From positions 21,139,307 to 21,203,306 of the forward strand of contig NC_134031.1 in the NCBI RefSeq assembly GCF_964204645.1: a stretch of 64,000 bases of DNA, written 5' to 3'. The position numbers were made by a program, and so were the translations under genes. Below, piece by piece: positions 48,778-61,565 of this stretch (its first letter is position 1; each line of letters begins with the position of its first letter). This DNA comes from Tubulanus polymorphus (lineage: Eukaryota > Nemertea > Palaeonemertea > Tubulaniformes > Tubulanidae). Under the pieces are notes generated by a model. It was not told the origin of the DNA, ran no database searches, and saw only the letters and a list, made by a program, of their open reading frames with translations.

Positions 48778-51700
48778 ATTTCTGTAGATTAAACTGCTGT
48801 ACTTATTTCATACTGATTGTACAGTTACAGATACATGTAACATTGTGTACAGATACAGAGTACAGATCACTGCATTACTTCATCCTGTGATTGAACAGTG
48901 ATTTAATGTTCTTTCATCTTCATTAGATTCCCATCCATCTAACTAAAACATCAGAACATTTTAACTCATCTAACCTCCCGACCCGACCCTCCCAGACCCC
49001 TTCCCTCCCGCCCTCCCAAACCCCTTCCCTCCCGCCCTCCCTGACCCCTTCCCTCCCGCCCTCCTGGACCCCTCCCTCAATGCCCTCCCACCTGGCCCTC
49101 CCTCAATGCCCTCCCACCTGGCCTACCCTCAATGCCCTCCCACGTAGCCTTCCCTCAATGCCCTCCCATCATGCCTCCTCAACTCTGTTGTCTCCTCTTC
49201 ACACACCACTCATCTGTACAATAACTACAAAACGATTTGCCATTTTTCACGATCATATCAATTTCATTTATAAATCAAAATCCTTAATCAATTGCATCAT
49301 TGATGGGACTCACAGATACTTTCTCTACACATTTTGGAGGCATTCAGATGACCTCAAATGATCATATGCCTGGGTTGGTCTTGAAAATCACATGGCTTCA
49401 TTTTTACAGATGATTTCTTTATCAATTTCATCAAATTATTCCTATTATTTCTACTCCCTCTAATAAGTATTCACAATATATCTCAGTTTCACGACAAGTT
49501 GCAGCAGTCGTCTGTAAACAGATTTCATTTCATCAAATGATGCGAGTTTTAGTTGTAGAGGTTTCATCTACAAAACATCAAACTAAACCCGAGGAACTTA
49601 ATGTTGTAAGGTAGGGGGACGTATATGGAGGGTTCACCCGAACCAAGGAAATAAACCCGAACCAAACCTCCACACTCACAAAATGTCGTGAGAAAGGCAA
49701 ACACAAACCAAGGACAAGAATGATGGCTGAGATCAAAACAATTAATGCTATTGATGTTGCTTCACCAATTCAACATGACGTCACTAAATGAAACCATTGT
49801 GGACTATTTCAATACTCTCTACTAGAGGTTTCATATAAGCAAGTAGTTTATGGAATCCTATTCATAAAAGTTATAAGTCAATGTTTTTAAACTGCTGATG
49901 CAAAATATATACGTCATTAAATAATCTGTTCGATTGTCTTTTCAAGTTAACACTTAAACCCAGTGGAACAAATCAAACTCCAGCCATTTTTCCTTTATTT
50001 GCCATTTTTCGTTTTTACTCTTTTCTCTGACTTTTAGCACTTGAGTCGAGGTAGGAATAGACCCCTGCCCGCTCGCTAAGCGTGCAGGACACTAAACCTT
50101 CGAATTGCTCTCGGACCCCACTCTTTATATCAGCATTTCATGCTGTTTTATTTTATTCACGCATTCGCTTTACATTTTTTCATATGGCTTTTCCTTATTT
50201 GTCGTCTCACTAAAATTCTCATCAGTTCCGACTGGGATCAAGTTTAATCTTTTAGAGACAAAGAGCAAAAGATTGTGTTAGTTGCAGCAGCAGCAGCTGC
50301 AGCAGCACCAGCAGCAACACTGATACAGATGAATCTTTCATTAACTACGTCATTTGTTCCATTCTCAAATATTGAGTCATGAGGGCAACAGAAATAACTT
50401 TAAAAAACGCTAAATCTTTCATTTATGGCCTTGGTTTGGTGACCTAAGCGTCGAAGTTTGGTTCATAGCCCAGGTTTGGTGACCAAAGAGTCAAAGTTTG
50501 GTTCATGGCTCGGGTTTAGTGACCAAAGAGTCAAAGTTTGGTTCATAGCTCTGTTTTGGTGACCAAAGAGTCAAAGTTTGGTTCATAGCTCTGTTTTGGT
50601 GACCAAAGAGTCAAAGTTTGGTTTATAGCTCTGTTTTGGTGACCAAAGAGTCAAATTTTGGTTCATAGCCCTGTTTTGGTGACCAAAGAGTCAAAGTTTG
50701 GTTCATGGCTCAGGTTTAGTGACCAAAGAGTCAAAGTTTGGTTCATAGCCCTGTTTTGGTGACTAAAGAGTCAAAGTTTGGTCTATGGTTCTGATTTGGT
50801 GACCTCGGAGGGTAAATATAGCTCATGGCCCTCGTTAAAGGTAAGTCAGTTTTATGGCTTTGGTTTGATTAGCAAATAACATGAGAAATTGAGCGTTGCA
50901 TATGTTGAATAGGGGAATTGGACTAAACACTCATCACTAGAATAAAGTAAAGAATTATGTTTACACTGAATGGGCTCAAAATCTTGTACTAATTGATAAA
51001 GTCTGAAATAATTCTGGCTAATTTGAGTCTATCGGAAAATGATGCATTGATCGAAGTCTAAAAGCCATAAACTGACAAATTGATCGAGCACTGATAATAT
51101 TTTAAATAACAGCGGAGGATGAAATAACTTTCATAAACTGATATGATCGTGAAAAATGGCAAAATACACTAGATACACCTCTCCCCCGCTTTATCAGAGT
51201 CTCATTGTAGTAGGAAGATTGCCGTAGCCTAACTATAAAAACTACAACTACATCTGGTTGAATATCATTTGTTTTTATGGCTTTTAAATTCAGTAAAATA
51301 TTTCCTGATAGAAGTATAATTAGTTCGCAGCCCCTTAAATTCTGTCTAGAATAGAATTATAAGTCACAGGTAGAAATAGAATATTATCCTATTCTAAAAT
51401 GAATATAATAATAGAACAATAGTCTCTCCTTGTCAATCTTTGTCCCACCTAAAAATTGTACAGTTTATTTCAGAAATTGTGTCCCATCTTTTTGAAAAGG
51501 ATAAGTAATTATTAAGGATATCTATGAATAGTGATATACTGTGCCATGAAGGCAAATGAAGAAGTGTGTCTGAAAATCCATAAAAGTGATAACAAAACAT
51601 ATCACTTATTCTAATAAGTTCTATACTCTTCTTCCAAAAATGAAGAGTAGGTCTCTGTCTAAGAATCTGCAGAAAAAAGAGGAAGCAGCAATGAATGTGA

Positions 51701-52806
51701 ACTGCATCTCGACTCTCGTCAATAATTTTCTAAGTCGTCCTATACAGTTCTCAGTATTTACAGCCGTTTTTAAAATAGCACAGAAGAAAATACATCTTTC
51801 AGCTGGAAATGTATCAGTAAACCGCCAGATATCAACAGTAATTATTACGTATGATTGTTGTTTCATTCAATTATTAATGAAACCGTTTTTTGATCGGAGC
51901 CAAGGAGCAGTTTGTGATCATTCAAAAAATATCTCTCATTCCTGACCACATTAAATAATGGCCCTAAAATTTGAAACGTCCCAATTCAAAAATCTGGGGG
52001 CAATTATCTCATAACGATTGAGAGAAGTGACGGTGAAATTACGTGCGCACTCACCGGGGATCAAACCCGGGTCTCATAGAAATAACAACTAGTAAAATAG
52101 AACGAGTCCGATTGGCCGATGGTTATACAGCTTGTCATGCATAACAACTGAAACATGACATGTTGCAGTCACGTGTTTCATAATGATTAATCCTTTCTTA
52201 GAATAATAAAAAGATGGGACACATTTTCTGAAATATCCTGAACTTCAAGACTAAAACTACGACTAAACCACCTGTACTTGTACCTAAACCCTAAAGCCCC
52301 ACCATATATCCCTCCCTCCAAAGTCCTACCACCACCCCTACATCCCTCCCACCCTCCCAAGTCCTACCACCACCCCTACATCCCTCCCACCCTCCGGGAC
52401 CCCATCCCTCCCGGACCCCTTCCCTCCTGCCCTCTCGGACCCCTTCCCTCCCGCCCTCCCTCCCACACCCCTTCCCTCCCGCCCTCCCTCACCCCATCTC
52501 TCCCACCCTTCCTCCCAGACCCCTTCCCTCCCACCGTCCCCCACCCCAACCCTCCCTCCCTCTACCCCTTCCCTCCCCCCAACCCTACCCACCCTCCCTA
52601 AATCCCGTGGTTAGGTGAGTTGAATGTTCTGATGTTTTAGTTAGATGGATGGGAATCTAATGAAGATGAAAGAACATTAAATCACTGTTCAATCACAGGA
52701 TGAAGTAATGCAGTGATCTGTATCTCAGTATCGGTACACAATGTTACATGTATCTGTAACTGTACAATCAGTATGAAATAAGTACAGCAGTTTAATCTAT
52801 AGAAAT
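48778..52806. mobile_element. 4.0-kb inverted-repeat-bounded segment (unit C)
   Basis: Arms near 48778-48975 and 52609-52806. C-rich arrays at 48973-49170 and 52305-52606. Confidence 0.6.
50428..50806. repeat. 40-bp minisatellite, longest copy (unit C)
   Basis: Nine to ten units of gaccaaagagtcaaagtttg plus gttcatagctctgttttggt variants. Confidence 0.88.
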
Positions 52807-53684
52807 TCTAACTCTTAAGATACACATGATCTGATTATCAAGAAGGAACATGATTGATAACAGTTGTATTATTGACATCAGGAACCAGTTTCATATTGAT
52901 TAGAAATAACATTTGAGTTGATCACAATTTAGAAAACCTGTAAACCCGCTTACAGAAATAACAATCCCAACCATGAACTGATTATAGCCAAATATTCACC
53001 AAAAGAAATTTGAAATGATTGAATAAATGCAACAGGTTTCTGAGATTTCATTTCAAAACATGGTTTATAACAAACAATATAAAATTAGTCCCTTAAAATC
53101 AATTCAACCACCGATAAATAAATGTAACTTATCTTGAATTTCCACATAGGCTATAGTGATTCCTGATGTCATGCTGAATCCAAGAGTGATTCCCGATGTC
53201 CTGTGCTAAATCAAAAAAAGTCTGGTAGTAAAACACTGATTCCTTGTTGTCCTGTGCTGAATCCAAGAATGATTCCCGATGTCCGGCGCAAAACCAAAAA
53301 AGTCTGATTGTGAAACACTGATTCCTTGTTGTCCTGTGCTGAATCTGAGAGTGATTCTTGTTTTCCTGTGCTGAATCAAAATTCCCGTTGAACATGTTGA
53401 AGTGATACCTATAATAGACAAATCTAAGATTGTTTTCTTTCCTTAGAAATAACTGCAGAAATATCAAATCTAAAATCTAAAACTTACAAATTAGATTGTT
53501 CACTCAAATCTGCAGTTCGTTTATTCACGGGGTTTTTCTATCCACAGTTTAGGTTTTGCATCTAGAGTTGAACATGAAATATAAACAAAAAGGTAATGAA
53601 AAAATGAACAGTTTAAATATTATCTGTTTCTGAAACCGATGATGATCATCCTCATCAATATCACAGACGAATGGAGGCAAGTAG

Positions 53685-54030
53685 AGGCATCAATCCTCCT
53701 GCGGCAGGGACTCGATCCAGAATGCCACGGTACGAAACCCTGCCACACTAGACCTAGTGCGCAGCAGCTACACGCGCAGCTTAGATGATGTCATTAATAG
53801 CCAATCAGAAATTCAGTTTTATTTGAGCCCAGGTTTTGCCATTTATAGTTCTTCCGTGAAATTTACCTCAGCGATTAACGAGCAATCTGTTTGGTGCCGC
53901 AAGATTTCGCGCGGTAAAGCTGCGCATGTACCTGCGCACCCGGTCTAGTGTGGCAGGGGTTCGTGCCGTGGCTGAGTGTAGCAAGCGATGTCATCAGGTT
54001 CAAATCCCTCCCATGGGAGGATGTTGGTGT
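53685..54030. mobile_element. Fold-back of two tRNA-like heads (unit C)
   Basis: As in A. The left arm has lost the aacctgatggc stretch, so its B box is broken. Confidence 0.6.
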
Positions 54031-54781
54031 CCCACATGTTTGACTGCGATTAATAGGCCTATAGGTTAAGCGACAGATGAAATAAACTTACACTGTTTGA
54101 TTAAATCAGTCGATGGAATCATTTTAGAACAAATTCATTACAACACAGCGAGATGAAGCCCATCGTGATCTAGAAATATCAGGATGGAATGACGTCATGC
54201 TTGACTGAGCGCCACCGACCATGTGCACCGTTTGTTTGTAGGATGTGACTCTGAAATAATATGATTTCCCACAATATCTGAGATGGAATATTTTTCGCCA
54301 TTTAAACCAATGTTACAAACACTTACCAAATATTGAAATACTGATTTCAGGGGTCGGGAAGGAGGGTGGCAATGTTTAGGTGAGGTTTTTGCTTAATTTC
54401 GTGTTATGGTAAAGCACGCCATTTTGATATTGCGTCATAGTGTACCTCAGATTGGGATTCCCGCCGGTAGACTGGTCACCGCCACCTGCATTCGCAAGTA
54501 GAAATGGCAACCAGTCGATTGCAGGTCTCGGCTTCTTTTCGATTAGATTAGGTTTTGAATTCTACGCAATATTCAAAGAATTTATTCTAATGAAAACCAC
54601 GCTCTTTACCAATCTAATCATTCGTTTCGAGGTTTCCGTAATTACTACTTTAGTTCACAGAAATTCCGCTATCGTTATTCATAGGGGCAGCACTGAACGG
54701 TTGTAATTTGATGCAGTCTTGCTATTTTACTGCGGCATGTGAGGAATACAGATTTTTCTTAAGTCAAATTTCATTCATCAC

Positions 54782-55147
54782 TCAACACTAGTTTGTTAGA
54801 AATTAATAACTGTACCAACATTAGAGCTTTATATAAGGAGAGTAAATTAATGGTATGATAGAATCTCCCTAATTCCGATCATTGGGACCAACAAAATTCA
54901 TCCGTTTTACGGCAAATCCGGATTTAAAAGTCATTTTCGTGTATATTAATGATTAAAATGACTGTAAATATTATCCGGATTAGACCAAAATTCGGATTAA
55001 GCCGATGCGGATTAAACGATTTAGTTTGAATGTATTAGCCAATAGAATCAGTCTTCACCCATCGAACTGGCCCCAGGGCACTAAAATTACCAAGAAACAA
55101 ACACTGACGAGTGTTGGCCTGTTTAATGAACGCAGAAACCCTAGTGT
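54782..55147. repeat. Truncated macro-repeat unit D
   Basis: The first 366 bp of another unit, up to the first 33-bp minisatellite unit (aacgcagaaaccctagtg). At about 55147 it changes within a single word (ccctagtgtcccgacagag) into the 18-bp minisatellite, marking the array end. Confidence 0.88.
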
Positions 55148-56029
55148 CCCGACAGAGTACTGTGTACCGACGGAGTACTGTGTACCGACGGAGTACTGTG
55201 TACCGACGGAGTACTGTGTCCCGACGGAGTACTGTGTCCCGACGGAGTACTGTGTACCGATGGAGTACTGTGTACCGACGGAGTACTGTGTCCCGACGGA
55301 GTACTCTGTCCCGACAGAGTACTGTGTCCCGACGGAGTACTGTGTAACGACGGAGTACTGTGTCCCGACGGAGTACTGTGTCCCGACGGAGTACTGTGTC
55401 CCGACGGAGTACTGTGTACCGACGGAGTACTGTGTACCGACAGAGTACTGTGTCCCGACGGAGTACTGTGTCCCGACAGAGTACCGTGTATCGACGGAGT
55501 ACCGTGTACCGACAGAGTACTGTGTACCGACAGAGTACTGTGTCCCGACGGAGTACTGTGTCCCGACGGAGTACTGTGTACCGACAGAGTACCGTGACCC
55601 GACAGAGTACCGTGACCCGACAGAGTACCGTGTCCCGACAGAGTACCGTGACCCGACGGAGTACTGTGTCCCGACGGAGTACTGTGTCCCGACGGAGTAC
55701 TGTGTACCGGACGGAGTACTGTGTCCCGACGGAGTACTGTGTACCGACAGAGTACTGCTTATCGACGGAGTACCGTGTACCGACAGAGTACTGTGTCCCG
55801 ACGGAGTACTGTGTACCGGACGGAGTACTGTGTCCCGACGGAGTACTGTGTCCCGACGGAGTACTGTGTACCGACAGAGTACTGTGTCCCGACGAAGTAC
55901 TGTGTCCCGACGGAGTACTGTGTACCGACGGAGTACTGTGTACCGACGGAGTACTGTGTCCCGACGGAGTATAGTGTACCGGACGGAGTACTGTGTACCG
56001 GACGGAGTACCGTGACCCGACAGAGTACC
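55147..56029. repeat. 18-bp minisatellite, left part
   Basis: About 49 units of ccgacggagtactgtgtm with variants at a few positions. The unit is open in several frames (PTEYCV on the plus strand), producing a 336-codon plus frame and a 356-codon minus frame at once, so no gene is inferred. The array starts exactly where unit D breaks off. Confidence 0.93.
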
Positions 56030-56878
56030 CAGGGGCGGATCCAGGGGGATGGGTAGACAGTATTGGAAGGTAATTTAAGGGCACCTTTCTGATCTTAGGG
56101 CACACCCAGTATCCAGTTCAATGCGAGCGCCGAAGGCGCGAAGTCCTTAGAGGAGCCGTCTGGGGGCCCACCCCCGGAAAATTTTGAAAATATGGTACCA
56201 TTTAAAGGCTTTTAGAGGGCTTCTAGAGGCTAGCAGAGCAATCCAGAATAAACGAATCCGAGACAAGATTTCAACACATGCGGATAAAAAATGAAGCTGG
56301 CGAACCCATGAAAGAATGGTTGTAGCCAACTTCGCCTAGTGCCCCTATAATCTTTAAAAGTGCCCCTTAACAATTATACAGAATACGGCTAAGTGCCCCT
56401 TCATTGTTAACAATCGGCAAAAATTGCCTCGTCTTCACATTTATCCTTATGTCGTGTGCCATCTTCCAAACCAAAAGTGCCCCTAAAATTTTAAAAAAAT
56501 TAGGCAAAAAAGTGCCCTTTTCTTCAACATTTTCCGCGTATAGTGCCCTCTTCTAAAGTACGAGTGCCCCTTTAGCCCTCCCTGTAAGACAAGGAAGGAC
56601 AAGGTGCCCTCATCTAAAGCATGAGTGCCCCTTGCAAAAGGAAAGTGCCCATTTTAATTTATCATGATTAAAGGCTTTACAAATGTGATTATCTCTCCTC
56701 ACTTTCTCGGCAGCAGTATATACCGATTAATTTTATAATTATGCCCGGATTACGGACACGGAATTAGCGGTTGCTGAAATAATGCCGTCAAAAATATTGC
56801 CGGTGAAATTTCGAAGGGCACTTAAAAATTCTAGACCGTATTGGGCAATACGGCTAATACGGTCTGGATCCGCCCCTG
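56030..56878. mobile_element. 849-bp DNA transposon inside the 18-bp minisatellite
   Basis: Terminal inverted repeats caggggcggatccag and ctggatccgcccctg; the flanking gtacc on each side could be a 5-bp target duplication but also occurs naturally in the minisatellite. The interior has many agtgcccct words and a cccacccccggaaaattttg stretch. No transposase frame is seen, so it is non-autonomous. CAGGGGCGGAT-type ends recall hAT-like elements; that is a guess, and an 8-bp duplication was not found. Confidence 0.75.
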
Positions 56879-57118
56879 GTACCGTGTACCGACAGAGTAC
56901 TGTGTACCGACAGAGTACTGTGTACCGACAGAGTACTGTGACCCGACAGAGTACTGTGTACCGACGGAGTACTATGTACCGACGGAGTACTGTGTCCCGA
57001 CAGAGTACTGTGTATCGACAGAGTACTGTGTACCGACAGAGTACTGTGTCCCGACAGAGTACTGTGGTACCGTCAGAGTACTGTGAAACGACGGAGTACT
57101 GTGTACCGACAGAGTACT
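56879..57118. repeat. 18-bp minisatellite, right part
   Basis: About 13 units continuing the array after the transposon. Here cagag is the commoner variant, whereas cggag dominates the left part. Confidence 0.92.
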
Positions 57119-57345
57119 GGTTTGAGCAGGGGACGCCTAGGCTCAACGGAGCCCCGCGTCCAGGATTTTTAATGGTTCTATATCAACTTCATGACCCCTT
57201 CTTAATACCCGAGAAGTTTCAGAGCCCTAGGCCACTATTAGGGTCGTGCAGGAAGTTAGAAAAAGGTCGCTTTTCAGGTCTCAACTTAGTTCACTTTCGC
57301 GAATTATTTGACTCTGATTTTCGTGGTTTGAGCAGGGGACGCCTA
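57119..57345. repeat. Direct repeat pair flanking ~190 bp
   Basis: gtttgagcaggggacgccta occurs at about 57118-57138 and 57325-57345. This could be the ends of a small element or a local duplication. Nothing else recognised between. Confidence 0.5.
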
Positions 57346-57369
57346 ATTTCTAACAAGTAATGACAATGT

Positions 57370-57705
57370 TATGAAATTTTCATGACAGGTAATGACGACG
57401 ACGCAATTTTATCGACAATGATTCTCTTTAATTGTTTTTTTATAACACAATTCGTTTATTTATCCAGTACACGCCGCTTTATTGCGTAGCGTTGCAACAG
57501 ATGTAGATAAATTACCTAAGTTCACAATCCATGAGGGAGATAGAAACATTTTAAATAGTTAATTGTTAATTCTGGGACTGGGTGTCATCGATACGTGTAA
57601 TAACGAATGCCGTGTTATGACTTGTCATCGTACAATGTTATGACATTATGACATTGTCATAACAAGTCATAACATTGTCATAACAAGTAATGACAATGTT
57701 ATGAA
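57370..57705. repeat. Cluster of tgacaatgttatga words
   Basis: Direct and inverted copies of the words tgacaatgttatga and cataacattgtca, densest at 57610-57705. The inverted copies could pair with one another. No period is constant enough to call a minisatellite. Confidence 0.6.
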
Positions 57706-57722
57706 TTAACGACATAGTAAAA

Positions 57723-57878
57723 TTAACAACTAAAAGCCTGCTTAAAAAAGTGTGTTTTCAATGATCTTTTAAAACATTCAACCTTTTCAATTGAACTAAG
57801 AGAACTTGGTAAAATATTCCACACGTTAGGAGCATTAACTCTAAACCCAAGATGCCTTCTCAGGGCTTCCATACTTAT
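57723..57878 (-). pseudogene. LINE reverse-transcriptase C-terminus remnant
   Basis: On the minus strand the frame reads LGFRVNAPNVWNILPSSL, then SFKRSLKTHFF-like KVECFKRSLKTHFFKQAF and a stop (TAA, complement of 57723-57725). The A-P-x-x-W-N-x-L-P then F-K-x-x-L-K-T-H-x-F pattern is the typical end of reverse transcriptases of CR1/L2/Jockey-type LINEs. A stop lies a few codons upstream near 57880, so only the tail survives. Confidence 0.65.
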
Positions 57879-57884
57879 TCAAAT

Positions 57885-59050
57885 ATTTCAACACCGAAAA
57901 TTCTGATATTTCACCATACTTCACGCATAGGTTTTTAAACCGAATATATTTTGACAGTTCTGTTTTGCAAGCTCGATCCAAAACAAACGGGTATCAGTGA
58001 AATATAGTACTGAAAAAGTTGAACGAATTCTGGTCACTTTCACTAGCGTTAGGTGGATGAGAAAGGTTTAATTTATTACTGGCGGCAATCAGGGGTCCGA
58101 TTAGAAACTGTTATAGTCAGATAATGATAGCGGATATTCTTAGTGAATAGAGTCACCACACCTGACTGGTCAATGTTTAACTATGTTCTCAGTTTTAGCA
58201 TAAATTGCCGTCAAGATAACTTATGATTTCTTTATCCTCTAATTTAATTCTCCACGTTTCAGTGTGGTAGTTATTCTGGTATTTACCACCCATCTTACAA
58301 TTTACTGACGTCGATAAATTTAGACGTTTTATCAAAACTTTTACCGACGATGTTTAGATTAAGTCGGTGAAAACTCTGTATTCTTTCTCAAATATTAAAC
58401 AAAATCAATTTATCATATATCTGAATAGTATGAATCTTCGGTAGGCTCATTTAACATGAATTCAAAAAGGTATTTTATCTTTAATATTGGCGTCTGATCT
58501 TTTCAATTTCTAATTGTTTTTTTCAGAAATCATTCGAATTGGAATCGCATTCAGGATTAATATAAAACGTTTCTGAAACTGAAGGGTTTAAATTTACTTT
58601 AAGGATCCTCACTGAATTCATACACACACACACAGGAGTCGCAGAATCTGTAAGGTAGGAATAAATATTGATACGATACGATACGATACGATACGATACG
58701 ATACGATACGATACGATACGATACGATACGATACGATACGTGATATACTCCGAGATTTTAACACCGAAGATTCTGATATTTCTTACTCTACCAGATGTGG
58801 GCTTACGAGTCGATTGTGACCCTTAGCCTAATTCTGTCTCTGTATCATTTAAATACATCAATATTGTCAAAATAGAACAAATTCAGCTGGTAAATTTTGA
58901 TAGCGTTGATAGAAGAGAAAGGCTTTAATTCATTACTGGCGGCGGCAATTTAGATCAGGTCTGATTAGAAACTGTTGTAATCAGAGAATAATAGCGGGTA
59001 GTCAGTGAAGAGTCACCACATCTGACTGGTCGCCAGTCACCACAACCTGA
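57885..59050. repeat. Diverged ~870-bp tandem duplication
   Basis: Matching landmarks recur about 860-870 bp apart: aacaccgaaaattctgata at 57890 and aacaccgaagattctgata near 58760; attactggcggcaat near 58075 and 58937; gagtcaccacacctgactgg near 58148 and its catctgactgg variant near 59011. A weaker match to the middle landmark lies near 59790, beyond a SINE. No gene recognised. Confidence 0.6.
58670..58740. repeat. (GATAC)14 pentanucleotide microsatellite
   Basis: Fourteen perfect GATAC units without interruption, implying recent expansion. Confidence 0.95.
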
Positions 59051-59155
59051 CTGATCATCACATCTGACTGATTGGTTCTCTGGTCACCACACCTGACCGG
59101 TCACTGGTTAAACAATGACCAGACAAACTAACAAACTGCGTTAATCGTCACTGGT

Positions 59156-59674
59156 GTATGGTCTAGTGGTTAACACGCTCGTCTGGCATGCTGTTGGTCG
59201 CAGGTTCGAGTCCTGCTAGGGTTAGGGTTACGGGTGATCTAGGGTTAGGGTTAGTGCCTCAGGTTGGGGCTAATTTTTGGCCCAGCGAGGTATTTGTAGT
59301 ACGATGATCATCTGTTTGCCTCAGGTTATTTTTTGGTCAATAGATTCTATACTAACTTATATATTTTGAACACATATATTTGCTTTATCTAGTGGAGGCC
59401 ACTTTATTTAAAAGATACTTCGCTCAATACAGTAGTTTATTTCTAAATGAATAAAAGAGTTGGTGACATTATTCAATATATATAAAAACCACAATATCTA
59501 CTTTAAGGTTGGTATGCAACAATTTCCACTCTTTTCCATAGGTGTCGCTTTGGATAAATGTCTATATCTCTTGGCCCAATGGACCGATTACGATTAAACT
59601 TGATACAGGAACTTTTATCAAGTAGCACTCGGGGTGGGTGAAATCGCTCTAGGTTGAAGTTACACTGTCCTAAA
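59156..59674 (+). mobile_element. tRNA-derived SINE, copy outside the macro-array
   Basis: The head has tatggtctagtggttaac and ggttcgagtcc. The body is as in the array copies, but the flanks are unrelated, so this copy shows where the element starts and ends. The array copies continue with the same non-SINE flank in every unit, meaning they were copied by duplication rather than by separate insertions. Confidence 0.8.
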
Positions 59675-60659
59675 TTGGGTTGGCGAGTCAGGTGCTATTA
59701 CCTATTGTTTGGGCCTATTTTGCCTTTGTTGAGGCTATTTCATGATTCCTGTCGTCCCCTAAATGCCATTTTGGTGGAAAAAGGGTAATTTATTATTGGC
59801 GTCGATGGGGTCTTAATAGAGAATTGTTGTTATCAGAAAAATGATAGCGTTTCGACAGTTTACAAATAAGATAAACTTTTTCGACCTTTACAGAAGTAAA
59901 CCGTATGACGTAAACATCAAGCGATTAAAATATTCACTTAAGTTTTATTCAGCAAAAAATCATCGAGTTTATTTTGTACGTTACAATTGAGTTCTTCAAT
60001 TAAACAACTTAGTATTAAAAAAATGATGGTTGGATTTATAATTTTCAATATAAATGGCGGAACTTACTTTTTACAATATTGAATAATTCGATGGTTTAAA
60101 AAATACTAATAGAAAAGGAGAAATGGAAGATGAAATGAAATAATTTTCAGATTGACTAGAGAGATTGAGATCTTCTGGTGTTCTACTTCTTATGTTTAAA
60201 ATACACGTATTTATTATAGTGGTACCTGGTTTATCGTGGGCTGATTATATGTACAGTCCGTCTGATATTCAAAGTTTAACAAAATCTGATAAACACGTAG
60301 TCCAAAAACTGGCCCTATAAGTGTCACTTTCGTAATCTTAATTTGCTCTAACTGACATTGAACCACATAACTACGTGATAGGGGGAAATGTTCGTATTCT
60401 CAAAGCGTGGATTCCCGAACATCATCTACGGTGAATCAAACAGTGAATCGGTCGATACCGTATACAACTAGTGAAGATGGAGAAATTCAAATTTGATCAG
60501 TGTCATTAATTCAAGTCAATTACAGATAATACAGTCGTCTGTCAACAAAACGGTTACTATTATCAGTCACCAGCTGTCCTTGTACAACAACGCGCGTCAC
60601 ACATATAGACAATACAGATGTAGAACGATAACCACACTCAAACGTGATGAACGGATAAT
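59675..60659. other. Intergenic, no gene recognised
   Basis: AT-rich DNA with a diverged copy of the 870-bp duplication landmark near 59790. No supported exon or RNA gene. Confidence 0.4.
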
Positions 60660-60707
60660 AAGATAAAATCCCACTATTTACAGATTAAAATAGTGGGATT
60701 TTATCTT
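60660..60707. repeat. Perfect 20-bp stem hairpin
   Basis: aagataaaatcccactattt at 60660-60679 and its exact complement at 60688-60707 around an 8-nt loop. AT-rich, with no T-tract expected of a Pol III terminator. A small fold-back element or a hairpin RNA precursor are both possible. Confidence 0.75.
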
Positions 60708-61084
60708 AATACAGATGTTTATTACTGTAGAAATTGTTTTTTAATTTCGAGGTTTTACTTGAAAAAGCCGCCATCTTGATTTTGACCTTTTAAAGAACAT
60801 TTCACATTTAAAATGTAGTTTTAGATTTAAATAGCTATATCAGGAATAAAACGCGTTATTGATAGTTTATATCATTATGATGATATTTATGTAAAGAAGA
60901 CAGGTTCTGTTACGGGTGATGAAGCTCTGCAGTTTTACACCCGGAGACGGTTTAGGACGGCGTCCAGAATAGACTGAACGAGCTCCAGAGTGTGGAAGGT
61001 TTTTGTATTGTATCGAGTTTGCCGGGTTTTGATCGTCAGTTTGTACGTAAACATCGACCATGATTTGTGGAACATCACGTATTG
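60708..61084 (-). other. Possible decayed coding remnant, minus strand
   Basis: A 64-codon minus-strand frame starting at 61061 (MVDVYVQTDDQNPANSIQY) uses GC-ending codons more than the surroundings. An alternative frame reads LELVQSILDAVLNRLRV before a stop. Neither is recognised. It may be a pseudogene or transposon piece. Confidence 0.2.
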
Positions 61085-61565
61085 TATTCTAATTTATATC
61101 TTGAGTGTAAAAAAAAACGTGAAATTTATTTTAGATTAACACAATATATTTCTCAAGTTGAGTCTGAACTGTTGGTTTGATCTGAATGCTGTGGAACACA
61201 ATATCTGAGTGACTGTTAAAACCCTTCCAGGATTGGCACTGTCCCCCACAGATGATTTTGATGAAACCAATGTCTCTAGTAAACTTTGCATCATTCAGAA
61301 TCTACTCAACCAAAATAAATAAACTTGAAACCAAATTTTAGAATCTACAGGGCTTCATTTCTGAATGATTGTTTTTGTTTTGACTGGTGCGTTGTCATGG
61401 TGATGGCGAGGTGATATTCTGGATCCGATGTCTGGAAAAATAGTAATTCCTCAAAACAGAGCCAAATTTCATACTGAAATCAATAACTACACTTATTTTC
61501 ATCGATATGATAATGAAATGAGTTTATTTGAGCAAAATACGTTATAGAAATTTATCACAGAAATA
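61085..61565. repeat. Dispersed repeat, copy 2
   Basis: Aligns with 12988-13480 through gagtctgaactgttgg, gtctctagtaaactttgc and gaatctacagggcttc. Confidence 0.7.

Larger units (their letters stand above)
44023..54781. repeat. Macro-repeat unit C (10.8 kb)
   Basis: Same order. The spacer after the 76-bp array is about 1.3 kb shorter than in A or B (jump near 46775), a private fold-back insertion sits at 46154-46373, and the CAG tract is short. The C copies of exon-like segments carry disabling changes (acceptor AG lost near 47219; early stop in the 64-bp repeat exon). Confidence 0.88.

Noticed and set aside
51586-51945. 119-codon frame in unit C (with weaker forms in A and B) as a membrane protein gene
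   Set aside because: The frame is broken by single-base changes in A and B, both strands are partly open, and it lies inside an inverted-repeat element with no recognisable domain.
55005-56105. 336- and 356-codon frames with PTEYCV-type repeats
   Set aside because: Both strands are open at once over an 18-bp repeat that replaces a broken macro-unit. There is no promoter, splice site or conserved flank.
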